Positions 50,301 through 60,100 of a stretch of 64,000 bases of DNA are shown here, one piece after another. The position numbers and the translations under genes are program-made. The stretch spans positions 789,001 through 853,000 of the forward strand of contig JALJCO010008621.1 in assembly GCA_023101725.1 (NCBI GenBank), given 5' to 3'. The stretch is from Atherinomorus stipes (taxonomy: Eukaryota > Chordata > Actinopteri > Atheriniformes > Atherinidae). The notes under the pieces were generated by a model that was not told the DNA's origin, ran no database searches, and saw only the letters and a list, made by a program, of their open reading frames with translations. How positions within the stretch are numbered: position 1 is the stretch's first letter; each line of letters opens with the position of its first letter.

Positions 50301-53300
50301 GACGCATAGAGATTTTTTAGTTTTTGTGTTCTCTCACAATAAGTATTGCTGTCCATCAGGTTATTGAAGTCCATCAGGTTGGCCACGCCTAGAAATAACA
50401 GCTGAGCAATGTCATTTCACAGCGGTTAGATGACTTGTCTGAGAAAGAATGCAGAAGAATAGCCTCAGCTATATCTCAACAGAGAAGACAAAGGAGCATT
50501 TTTGAGCCTGAAAAATTATTATTGGTATATTATAGAAAGCAAGTTTCAGTGATATATTTTTGCCAGTAAAGGATTATCCTGCTGTCTTGACACAATAACA
50601 TTAGCTTAGTTCCTAATTAGAAATGGTACTGAGCAGTTTAATAGTTGAGTCATAACAATGAGTAGAAAATAGTTTAATAAATCACCAATAGAATTTATTA
50701 TTTGCACTTTATATTCTAAACCCAAACATGATACTGTTTCTGATTACAGCAAATCTATCCATCTGCACTTGTAATAAATCCATTAAATCACTCAGTTCAC
50801 ACCAACAGACTGCCTCTGTTAACCTGGACATAATGTCAAGTGTATTTCTGGGTTATTGTTAGCAGATTTGCGTAGCGTTCAACATGACAGAACCACACAG
50901 TTAGCATCTTACTCTGTGTGTGACCAAATGCTCCACAAGATTTATTTAACACCTGTGGGCCATCAGCTCATCAGTTGAGTCACATGGTCCTGATCATTGA
51001 TTCACTGGTTGTCTTAATAGATATGTCCACATGATAACAACAACAAAACAGAATGGGAGCATATCAACATTTATGTTGACTTGATGTTTGGAGGAACAGA
51101 TGCAGACCAGAAATGCCACAGGAAAATGAACAGAACAGCTTTAACTGGCTGTGTAGCAGTTTCTGTCAGACAGTTACCTTTTTTTCTGAGAAAACGCAGT
51201 TTTGCGAGGCAACGCAAAAGATTTGAAAAAACCTTGGTCTCCATCGGAAGCAGCATATGATGTAGAACACTGGAAATTGCTCCGTCTTGAGAATAACAAA
51301 TGAGCCCACCTAGTGGTGACTTTAGTGTTTCCTTTTAGGGGCCTGTACTATGAAGCAGGATTTGCGGTTTAACAAAGTAACTTTAGGTTCGGCTCTGCAT
51401 TTTCAGTATCAAAAAGGTGGTTCACTTTATCTATGGGTTGTATCACCGAGGCAATTTATCCCGGAAACTTAACCTGTTCTGCAGCAAGTCGCATATTTCC
51501 AGCATCAGTAAACCGGACTTTAGGTAGTTAATACAATGAGGATACTCTGGATGTGTTAAACCTACTTTGTGGTAGAGATCCAAAGTCATTTCCAGCAGAT
51601 CCTTCAGATCGAAGGAATTTCATGGTTTGCTCAATACTTTGCCCTCCTTAACATTTGCTTTTAGATGTTCCAGAGCTGCCTTTGTGGTGGGGTGTTGACA
51701 TAAATGTCATGACATGCCTACTGCTCTTGTCAGTCTGCTATTTTAGGTGACCCCCCCAGATTTTTTTCTAATATGTTGTTTAATCTGGATCAGGCCAGTC
51801 CGTGGATGCCTTTGTCCAGCAACCTCCAGGGCCTTGGGATGTTCCTGCTAAGCAGCCCAGTTTTTTTGTGGAAGACAAACAGTGTATTAAGGTTCCCTAC
51901 ACGTCGTCTGTCAAAGTATGTTTATATGATACATTTTGAAAATGCGCAGGCTCTTCTAAATTATATTTGAGTTTTTTTTTGCTGATGAAAGTCATTTCAT
52001 TTATAGGCCTGCCACAACTGCATGGGAATGGGGCGAAAACCTTGCAGCCACTGTGCTGGTGCTGGTAATGTAAGTATTTCCCATCGGCCTCCTCACAAAA
52101 GTCAATGCCAGGCTTCATTAGCGTAATATAACTGTGATTTGTCCTTTTTTTCCCCTGTCAGAAAGTTTGTTGGGTGTGCAACGGGTCTGGTTATCGTCAT
52201 GGAGACGATCGATGCCACCACTGCAGTGGCAGAGGGAGAGAGAAGTGAGCATTACTCAGATTTCATTAAACCAAGAGCAACAAGTGCGCATTTTAAAAAC
52301 GCAGCAGTGTTAAGTGTTGAAAAACTGATAGGATCTCAAAAATTTCTCTGTTACAGCTGCATGCACTGTCATGGACAAGGATCGAAGGAATGTGAAGTCT
52401 GCCGTGGAAAACAGCAGATTCTGGTCTACATCAAACTCACTGTGAAATGGTCCAGTTTCTCCAACATTGTTTGTTTTTAACAAATGACCAAAAAATAGCC
52501 TTTCATTATGATTTGGAAGTTATCAACATTTTAGCATCAACAACCTTTTTTGTCAATGACCCTATAACAGTTATAAAATAGATAAAATGGATCTCAATCT
52601 CCATTTCTTTACGTATATGCTTGCAGGACTAATAACTCTGATGACTATGTTGTGGAGCAGTCGAGCGGACTCCAGTTGGAAAACCTTCGTGAAGTGTCTG
52701 GGAAGGAGCTTTTCAGAGACTCTAAGTATATGGTAAAATCTGTTTTATTAAGCATCAAAGTGGGGAAAGAAAGATCTTTTTTCTCAGTGACATAAAAATA
52801 TTGTAGGGTTGTTTTGCCTAACCTGGGTCTTCAATTTAAATGTGGTGTAATCTTGTGATGTCAGCTGTTGAGTGTTAAGGCTGCTCACACAGACCGCATC
52901 TCAGTCATGTTCTTATTAATACAGTGGTCTACATAAGTCACATTAGTGTTGCATGCCCTGAAGATGTGACAAAAAAGTACAGAAGGCAGCTGCATCCTGT
53001 GTGACATGAATGGAAACTGCTGAATTCTGCTTTCTGTGACTACTGGCCTCTCAGAGGTCTTGCCACCATGTATTTGCACCACTCACAGTAAATTAAAATG
53101 AAGTAAATGAACATATATTAAAACAGGGACAGTGATTCAACACATGTCTGTGATTGCTCTTTGCAGGTGTACCCTTTGGTTAGCTTTCCAGACCCTTCAG
53201 TGGTGCAGGCCTCGCAGCGCCTTGTCAGTGATCACCAGGGCAAATACTCGCAGACATCTCGCATTCTCCAACAGGTGTTCATTTTGTATCATTTTAATTA

Positions 53301-53511
53301 AAGACAATATTCATCAAAAGATAACTAAATTTCATGTGAAAATGCTCATATTCTCTCTTTTTGTTCGCAGCGTCAAATCATAGAGCTGATCCCAGTTACA
53401 AAGGTCAACTACTTGTGGAAAGACAAATCCCACATTTACTTTGTTTATGGAAACGAGTTCAAAGTTAGTGCTGACGACTACCCTGCCACTTGTTGCTGTT
53501 CCATAATGTAA
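41320..53511 (+). CDS. ssuh2: ssuh2, SSUH2 homolog (DnaJ-type Cys-rich protein)
   Basis: Complete gene. SSUH2 is poorly understood; in mammals it has been linked to tooth development. Exons 41320-41342, 41439-41503 and eleven shared exons give 390 residues; an alternative first exon at 45254 gives 369. The order is a Pro-rich N-terminus, a conserved N-terminal domain (DAFILFASSKCCYSS, YRLETFTESR), then a zinc-type region with repeated CxxC(x)G units (CHNC, CSHC, CWVCNGSG, CHHCSGRG, CMHCHGQG, CEVC), a C-terminal domain (RQIIELIPVTKV) and a last four residues of CSIM. There is no J domain. All phases agree. Confidence 0.93.
41439..41503 (+). CDS. ssuh2: ssuh2 upstream second coding exon
   Basis: Encodes GQNRNYGIANPGFVPAAEG then AA. 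Acceptor TTGCAG, donor GTATGA, exit phase 1, which fits the exon at 45493. Assignment to ssuh2 relies on phase and strand. Confidence 0.72.
41828..41957. mobile_element. degraded MITE fragment
   Basis: GATCCTCGAGCAGATG, then CTGCTGCAACACCTGATTCA, resembles the interior of the dispersed MITE family. Confidence 0.4.
42269..42488. mobile_element. hAT-like MITE, nearly intact
   Basis: Ends AGGGTGCCCAAGTCCAGTCC and, inverted, CAGGGTTGTCCAAGTCTAGT. The interior contains CACACCTGAATCAAATGGCT and its mirrored partner. About 220 bp, non-coding. Confidence 0.65.
44236..44269. repeat. GAAA microsatellite
   Basis: Tandem GAAA units interrupted by a short G-run. Confidence 0.85.
44332..44785. mobile_element. 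TIR element with GCTGCGTTCC ends
   Basis: About 454 bp bounded by GTGCTGCGTTCCATTT and its inverted partner AAATGGAACGCAGCAC. Inner GGAAGTCGGA-type motifs are repeated. No coding frame. Family not assigned. Confidence 0.6.
45080..45253 (+). promoter_or_regulatory. internal ssuh2 promoter
   Basis: A CpG-dense patch (GACTCCGCCCACTCCGCGCG) with a GC-box-like element precedes the internal first exon; the surrounding DNA is AT-rich. No TATA box. Confidence 0.5.
45254..45278 (+). CDS. ssuh2: ssuh2 internal first coding exon
   Basis: MYTNMEGQ then a GTAAGT donor in phase 1, the same exit phase as the upstream exon pair. Kozak A at -3. Confidence 0.78.
45493..45594 (+). CDS. ssuh2: ssuh2 exon, Pro-rich N-terminus
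   Basis: Encodes MFAPPTAESQGPSAPPASMF then DSVPGYEGTVMGG. Acceptor TTTTAG, donor GTACAG. Confidence 0.9.
46367..46414. repeat. GTAT/GT microsatellite
   Basis: Alternating GTAT and GT units within the Tc1 fossil. Confidence 0.85.
46881..47090. mobile_element. hAT-like MITE inserted in the Tc1 fossil
   Basis: Ends AGGGGTGTCACACTCGGGTC and, inverted, CAGGTGTCAAACTCCAGTCC. The Tc1 DNA resumes across it (CATCAACTTCC before, CTTGAGATGATGCTTTGATG after), so this insertion is younger. Confidence 0.7.
49393..49468 (+). CDS. ssuh2: ssuh2 exon, Pro-rich linker
   Basis: Encodes GFLPPPMPAYPAPQPAPSPE then TPHW. Acceptor TTGTAG, donor GTAATG, phase 2. Confidence 0.9.
49627..49756 (+). CDS. ssuh2: ssuh2 exon, start of conserved domain
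   Basis: Encodes IPSIDENTARDAFILFASSK then CCYSSAPAKDG; strong SSUH2 family signature. Exit phase 0. Confidence 0.94.
49888..49948 (+). CDS. ssuh2: ssuh2 exon, YRLETFTESR block
   Basis: YRLETFTESRSTEWSHEPYR; donor GTATGT in phase 1. The following intron is about 1.8 kb. Confidence 0.93.
49949..51793 (+). other. ssuh2 intron
   Basis: About 1.8 kb with no exon. A Harbinger-like repeat piece starts near 51339; the rest is unremarkable. Confidence 0.6.
51339..51560. mobile_element. Harbinger-like repeat fragment
   Basis: Begins GGGCCTGTACTATGAAGCAG, the usual start of a common fish PIF/Harbinger non-autonomous family. The matching inverted right end was not found, so the copy looks truncated. 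Confidence 0.5.
51794..51915 (+). CDS. ssuh2: ssuh2 exon, middle domain
   Basis: Encodes QSVDAFVQQPPGPWDVPAKQ, ending KVPYTSSVK. The PPGPWD motif is family-typical. Confidence 0.93.
52007..52069 (+). CDS. ssuh2: ssuh2 exon, first Cys pairs
   Basis: ACHNCMGMGRKPCSHCAGAG then N: two CxxC units of the DnaJ-like zinc region. Phase 0 at both ends. Confidence 0.94.
52162..52244 (+). CDS. ssuh2: ssuh2 exon, middle Cys pairs
   Basis: KVCWVCNGSGYRHGDDRCHH then CSGRGRE: two CxxCxGxG-type units. Donor GTGAGC, phase 2. Confidence 0.94.
52357..52449 (+). CDS. ssuh2: ssuh2 exon, last Cys pairs
   Basis: CMHCHGQGSKECEVCRGKQQ then ILVYIKLTVKW. The donor is GTCCAG, a weak site, but the next exon's phase supports it. 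Confidence 0.9.
52627..52732 (+). CDS. ssuh2: ssuh2 exon, C-terminal domain start
   Basis: TNNSDDYVVEQSSGLQLENL, ending KELFRDSKYM. Exit phase 0 at GTAAAA. Confidence 0.92.
53167..53274 (+). CDS. ssuh2: ssuh2 exon, C-terminal domain
   Basis: VYPLVSFPDPSVVQASQRLV to SRILQQ. Phase 0 at both ends, 36 codons. Confidence 0.93.
53371..53511 (+). CDS. ssuh2: ssuh2 last coding exon
   Basis: RQIIELIPVTKVNYLWKDKS to DDYPATCCCSIM-stop. The final CSIM fits a CaaX prenylation box and two Cys lie just before it. Confidence 0.94.
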   Translation, partial: RQIIELIPVTKVNYLWKDKSHIYFVYGNEFKVSADDYPATCCCSIM

Positions 53512-54430
53512 TTGCAGTGGTTGGTTGTGGAACTTTTTTCTTTCTACTTTCCGAGCCATTGAATATTTGAGTCCAGTTTACTTACTTTTAAATCAGCTCC
53601 TGTAACACTGTAATTTGTGAGTAAAAACAGAATATAACGCTCTGTATAACATTTGCACCAGCCGAGTAAATGAAAATGATTGATGCATGATGTATCGAAT
53701 TTTGACATTGAGAATTTGGAGTTTAATGGCCACAACATGTCCACCAGGCTAAAGGAACAGTATTTTCAGCACAGAGTTCAAAAGCTAGCACCTGAGATAT
53801 TATGGTGGAGTATTACTGCTCCTGACATGGGTAGCTTGCTAATATGAAGGCTCTATAAATGCTGAGTGCTAAATAAAACATGCTGCCATCCAGTCAATGT
53901 TATTTTCAGAGAAGCACTTGCTAAATCTTTTAATATATTACAACAGTATGGTATCAGTATGAAATAAAAGGGAAAAAAAGTTAAGAATTAGATTATGTTG
54001 AAAAGAATAATAAATAAAAAGAGAGTGAAAGGGATTTCTCCATATTAAGATTTGATACAATGTCCTTGCACTTTTTAATTGTAGATTTCAGACGTCATTG
54101 ACTGTTTTTTATTGACATTTTGCGTAGTATCCTTAAAGTCCTCTGGAAATAAGGTTTTATAGGGATGAAACAGTGAAACTGGTGCCGTAAAACCTCTCAA
54201 ACAAGAAAAGGAGAATCTGTTTAATTTCATGTGAACTAATATTTCCAGTGTCATTTTCATGTTTATGTACTATTTGTATATGTAAACCACAGAAAAATAT
54301 TTTGCACTCAGATATAGTGGAAAGCCATAACCAAACTATTTTTTTTCTGAATTCTGACTGTCCCCCCCAATGTTATTGTTATAATTTTTGCAATGTATAA
54401 TAAACAACTTTGTTTGCTATTTTGGCAACA
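53512..54430 (+). other. ssuh2 3' untranslated region
   Basis: AT-rich sequence with AATAAA signals at 53872-53877 and 54399-54404. The latter is followed by a GT-rich stretch and is the likeliest distal site. Confidence 0.55.
54399..54404 (+). terminator. distal ssuh2 polyadenylation signal
   Basis: AATAAA followed by CAACTTTGTTTGCTATTTTG, a plausible downstream element. Confidence 0.5.
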
Positions 54431-54539
54431 CTAATTTATGCCTCTTTAAATGCCAGTATTTTTAAATAAATATATATGTACGTATTTTTAATACATATCA
54501 CTTATTTGATTAAAAACTCTTTCACAATGTTTTGCTGGT

Positions 54540-54778
54540 GAGTTGTGTCGTCATTAACAGTGGTCGGTCGCCCGTGAAGTGACGTTAAGAACGTGTTCGC
54601 CATAATGATAATAAACCGTGAACACAACGTTACAATAAACCAGGTTAAATGCTGCCTATGATACGGTCATCGATGCATTGATATTCACCAAACAAGAAAT
54701 TAAGTGGTGACATATATCGCTGGATTTAAATCTCGGTGAATTTGAGAAAGCCAATCAAGAACTGAGTGAAGCTAAGAG
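54540..54778 (+). promoter_or_regulatory. dcaf1 promoter and candidate non-coding first exon
   Basis: CpG-containing stretch (GGTCGGTCGCCCGTGAAGTG) with a CRE-like TGACGTTA, leading to an AAGAG|GTAAAG donor at 54778. It fits a 5' UTR exon 2.2 kb before the ATG exon, whose own acceptor precedes the start. Confidence 0.4.
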
Positions 54779-56999
54779 GTAAAGTTAGCATGTTGGCTAA
54801 GTAGCCAGGTTTACCTGTGATGTTCCTAGCTTGTTGCTGTGTCGTGTTACATGTGTAGGCTTTTTCTGTTAATCCGTATGTAATTTAATTTTCACAAAAT
54901 ACATCGTGCTTGCCTGAAAATCTTAGACCTAAAATAAAACCCAGCAGAGGAATTCAAAACCGGCGACTACAATGATGCTGCTAGCCAGCTAGGTTGATTA
55001 GCTTCCCTGTTCACTAACAGCTAGCCAAACATTGCAACAGGCAGCGGCTGTGAGCTGAGTTTGCAGCTGCATGTTGTCGTTCTGAAGAAACCCATATTTT
55101 CAAGTCAAGTCAGGGGAAACTTATCGACATATTATTTGCAAGTTACCATTGTACAAATCTATGATAAATATTCAATGATATTTTAAGTTACAAGCTAATA
55201 TGCAGACAACTTTGACAGTTGTTTTCCCCGAGGACAGCGGCACCTGGTCGCTCTCCTGTGAGTGCGCGCGTGAAGATGTGGAGCGTATCAGCTTCCCTTT
55301 TCTTTCTTCTCCAGTGTTTTTGCTTTTGATGCTGTCCTGTGGTATGGCCTTCGATCTTTTAATTTTCTCCTCTTTTTTTAAATGCACTCACCTCTGTTCG
55401 ATCATTTCCAAGCTTGAACTTTACTGTATATTTATTGGCATTTCTTGCAATGTTGCAATTACATGTGTAATAGCTTTGTAATACATCATATCAGTGCAAT
55501 GATACCTTATGAAATCGCCACATGTTTTGGACTTGGACAAGAGAGAATGGTCAGATCATCAGGAGGCACACTTTATGTAGTACTAAAAGGAAAATTGATG
55601 TTTTGATTGATCAATTTCTAAGTTCAATTCTAAATCTTTAAAATAACGATCTTTAATAAGGATAACATTTTTCATATGTTAAAGAAAACCTTAGTAATTA
55701 GCATTACGTCATTACAAGATTGACAGATTATATATAATAAAGTTGTTGTATATCATCTATTGAATATCATATAGAACAATAGCAATAGCTAAGGGGAAAA
55801 GCAAATTAAGTTTTTTTTTTAGTTATTCCATTTAATTGATCTGTTCCCTAAGTTGGCTTTCTTCTTTCACAAATGGGTCTTGAAGTTGTTGAATACATTG
55901 TTAACAGCATGTCCTCTCCTCTTTCTTACATCCTCCAGGTGAGGATGATGAGGGTTCGAGGACGGAGATAAACATTAAAATAGAGTTAATAATGGAACTT
56001 GTAGCTAAAGAACCGAAGTTACTTACAAAAAATGTGCAGGGAGAGTGAGAATAAAGAGGAAATAGCACAAACTGCTGGAAAGAGAGGAAAAGTTAGTTTT
56101 GCAACAAAGGCATAAAGAAGAAAAAGAAGCAATTCAGTCATGCTGAGTGTAGAAATCCAAGTCCCTGATAAGTCCCTGAACAGCCAAAGCTCTTAATACA
56201 GACACATACACACCCCTTTCACAAGAGAAAGGAAAAAGAAACAGGTTAAAGATTATCGAAGCCAGCCCTACTTTTAAGCTTTGTCAAAATGCTTTTTTTT
56301 TTTTTTTTCTTAAAAAAAGGTAAGAGTTGCTTTAATAAGAGAGGAGCTGGCAGCAACAAAACACTTACTCTTACTTAGCTCTCAGAGTGCAAAGGGTTCA
56401 GATGAGAGTAATGTGATAGTGCTATCCTTTTTAAACAAAATCTGTGGTTTTCAAGCTACTTCCTGTCTTTTTTTTTTCTTCCTGTTTTGAGAACCACTGA
56501 AATCAGAAACATTTCATCAGCAGACAAAGCTCTTTGTTCTTTTCAGCCTGTTGAATATAACAGTTTCATTAACATTGCTAGGGTTTGCTCGAAACCAAAA
56601 CTGCTTCCAAACTGGAAGCAGATTTTTTTCCGGAAAATTCCACGGCATTAAACTTAACAAAAAGTAAAATACGTGTTCAGTTGAACAGTTTTTTCATTGA
56701 GGGATTATCTATAAGCGAAGGAGGATTTTGAATTCTACTTTTGATTAGAGTCCAATTATTGACTGATGTAATCAGCTTTATTGACCTGATCCTGTCTTTT
56801 TTTGTTGTTGTTTTCAGTACAGCTCACATTGTGTGCATATATTTTTTTAAAAATCTGACAAAGTAAAATAAGATGACAAAAAGATTTGGAATGAGCATCA
56901 TCTTTATTTATAGTTCCTGTTGTGGGGTCAACTAAGTACAGAGAATACATAAATAATGGATTAGTGTAATTCATACATGTGGTATTGACAGGCAGCACT
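54779..56999 (+). other. presumed first dcaf1 intron
   Basis: AT-rich, with T-runs. Short open frames (for example near 55200) have no splice or family support. Confidence 0.5.
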
Positions 57000-57112
57000 A
57001 TGGCGTCGGCATCTGCCAGTGTGGACTCAAAGGCAGAGCTGACTGGTTTGCTGGAACAGTGGGAGAGGGAGCAGCAAGGCAGCACACAGGAGCTGGTTAA
57101 CATTCTCACAAA
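57000..57112 (+). CDS. dcaf1: dcaf1 coding exon 1
   Basis: [20 protein letters not shown] to ELVNILT. A at -3. The exon extends upstream to an ACAG acceptor at about 56990, so the 5' UTR is spliced. Confidence 0.93.
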
Positions 57113-60100
57113 GTAAGTAGCTGAGCTTTTTTCTTATAATGAATGATATGTTGTGATGTGCTAGGGATGATTTGAAAATAGCTTGAAGAGGGTTAAATTT
57201 GTTGATGTATGGTATCTTTCAGAATCTCAGAGCTTGTTGAAAAGGAGACGGAGGAGTACCATAAAGCAGACCCTGATCCTTTTGATGATAGACATCCTGG
57301 TAAGGAGAAAGGAACAGCATAAAGTGTACTACATATTTAAAGATTTAAGTTCTGCAAATGTTTTTCACCTTTCCTTCTCATCCTACAGGGAGAGCTGATC
57401 CAGAATGTGTGTTAGGGCACCTGCTGAAGATCCTGTTCAAGAATGATGACTTCATGAATACAGTAAGAATAGATGGACAGCTTTTATACAGTCTCTCCTC
57501 CAAGTTGCATACTTCTGCCAACAGGTTTTCCAGAAAACAGTTAAAAGATCAATCTTTCCTTTGCAGTTAGTGAACAGCTACGTGATGACCAGCAGAGAAT
57601 TTTCCCTAAATGCAGCAGCATGTCGCCTGCTGCAGAACATCATGCCTGGATTGGAGACTGCTGTGGTCTTTCAAGAAAAAGTATGTTAATTCCAATTTTG
57701 TTCAGTTTTTCAAGCTGTTCTTTTTAAGCCTTTGGTTTTCTTTTAGTTTTGAAGTTATATGATTGATATGATGTAACTTTCATATCTCTACTGTAGTTTG
57801 TACTATAGTCATTGGAATTAATGTAGGTGGCAAACGAAGAGGCACAATACACAGGTAGTTTCTGTTGCTCAGCAAGGAAAGGTCAAAAAAGTTGTTTCCA
57901 TGAAGTCTGGCCTTGGCTGGCAAAGTAATCCTCTGAATTTTGACATCCATTTTGAAAGCTCATCCCTTGTCTAAAAATATCTTTGTTGTTTGTGCGATCA
58001 CAGTCCAGCCAGCAAGTTGGTTACTCTTTAACCAGTTCTCCGAGACAGGATATGTGACCAAATTATTATTATATTTTAAAGTTAATGTTATTAAGAAAAT
58101 GTAGTAGAGCTGCATGGTAGTTTGAGATATATAAAAATGCATATATCTATATATTTGATAAACTAGAATTATTTATCTAGAATTATTTGGGGTTATTGGG
58201 GGGGGGGGGTCGTCATAGAAAGTGGCAATATTTACAGTACAATTTTATGATGCCCGTTGTCATGAATATGAGCATTTTCTGTTTAGTAAGAGGTGATTTT
58301 CTGGATAGGCATCTGTTGAATGAAGCGGGTTTAACTGATGTGCAACAGAAAAAGTTCATAGCAACAAATGTGCACTTTAGACTAATCAACTACTAAAAAA
58401 AATGATAATGGGTACAAATATATGATTAAATATTCTGCAAGTATTTCTGGATCATGTGATTAATGCACTCAGCATTTTTTTTCTTTACTCTTGATTCTCT
58501 TGTTTGCATTTTCTTCATGACTTCTGCATTCGCTTTCCTCAGGAGGGCATTGTTGAACGGTTGTTTAAGTGGGCCCAAGAGGCTGAACAGCCTCTCAGAA
58601 TTTATGCCACAGGCTTGCTGGCAGGTGCCATGGAGAACCAGGATATTGCTGCCAACTACAGAGAGGAGAACTCTGTTTTGGTCAGTAGGGATTTCTCCAC
58701 TTTTGCATATCAAGATATATGAATCTTAAAATTTATGGTGATAACTGTATAACAGCAACCAATAGAAATTCTGTCTTGTTAACTTATTTTTCCCCCTTTA
58801 CCTGGACAGGTGCCTTTGATGCTACATCGGTTGCGTGAGCTTCAGGATAAAGATGCTGAGAACAAAAGGGAAATTAAACGGCCGAGCCCCAGGAAGACTC
58901 TGAGTGAGCCTTTGCTACCTTTAGATGAGGAAGCTGTTGATGGAGGCTTTGAAGAGAAGCCCTTCACACCAGGTAGAAACGGAGCTGAAAAAGAGGAGGT
59001 GGGGCCTGAAGAAGGTGGCGAAATCCCATTCTCATCCATCGAGCCCGAAAATGAACTTTCGTTCCGTCTCAACTCCCCTCACAAGACGAGCAGCCGTGCC
59101 AACTCAGCTGTTAAAACCATGATGAAGCCCATGTCTGCCCCGGGATCACTGATACACCCAGGCATGTCTGATGGTAGCAGCTACCTAAGAAGGAGGGAGA
59201 TTGCAAGGACCTCAAAACAGAAGTTGAATTTCTCTTTGTCAGAGCCAGAGAGGAACTTCAGTGAGCTTTCCAACAGCAGCTGGTCTGAGATGAGCCCCTG
59301 GGTGATTGGCAACAACTATCACCTCTACCCTTTAACCCCAGAGATCGAACAAAGGCTCATCCTGCAGTATCTCACCCCTCTGGGGGAGTATCAGGAGGTT
59401 GGTCCACATTCATTAGCCTATACAGCCCATGAAACTGCACAGACTGATTCACTAATTGATGAACAAAAATGAGCTGCAGCTGTTATTATGATAATCTTAA
59501 ATTCACATTTAAAGCTTGAATTGTATCTGCCTCTAATTGTGGAAGAGTTAATATATCCTTAGCCTCATAGCATAATTGCCTAAGTTGTATTTTGATAAAG
59601 CTGTGACATACCCAACTCTTCTCTCCCAGCACTGCTTATTGGCTGTAAATCATCATCTCCAAGAACTTTAGGATATCACTTTGGCATTTATGCTGCGATG
59701 CTAATGATGTGATGGACAAATTGACTTTTGGACTGTTGGTTAGCTTTACCCTGTTTTGCTTCAAACTTACCAGCAGATGTCAGCCTTCCATGATGATGAC
59801 GATGATTACGATGAAAGAAATTAAACTATTGCAAGCTTGTTTGGAAGAATAACTTGTGCAATTGAATTTTACAAAATAAGTCCTGTGAGGATGAGTTTTT
59901 TTTTTTTATTGGATCTTGAAATAAAATTGTAGGATCCAGTTATTTAGAGGAAGTGAAAAACAGCATGATTTCTGTTTCTGTCCTGTAGCTTCTGGCAGTG
60001 TTTATGCAGATGGGAGCTCGTGAACTACTCATGCATTATATGGATCTAAAGCAGACCAATGATGTACAGCTCACCTTTGAGGCACTGAAGGTAAATACTC

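Noticed and set aside
55200..55481. 93-codon plus-strand frame before dcaf1
   Set aside because: Hydrophobic frame of random character; no acceptor or donor fitting the dcaf1 phase and no homology recognised.
57960..58440. AT-rich frames near 58 kb
   Set aside because: Short, low complexity, within a dcaf1 intron.
58810..59472. dcaf1 exon 6 read as a 220-residue protein to the stop at 59470
   Set aside because: A donor at 59397 followed by the LLAVFMQMG exon reproduces the conserved protein; the extra 25 codons are intronic.
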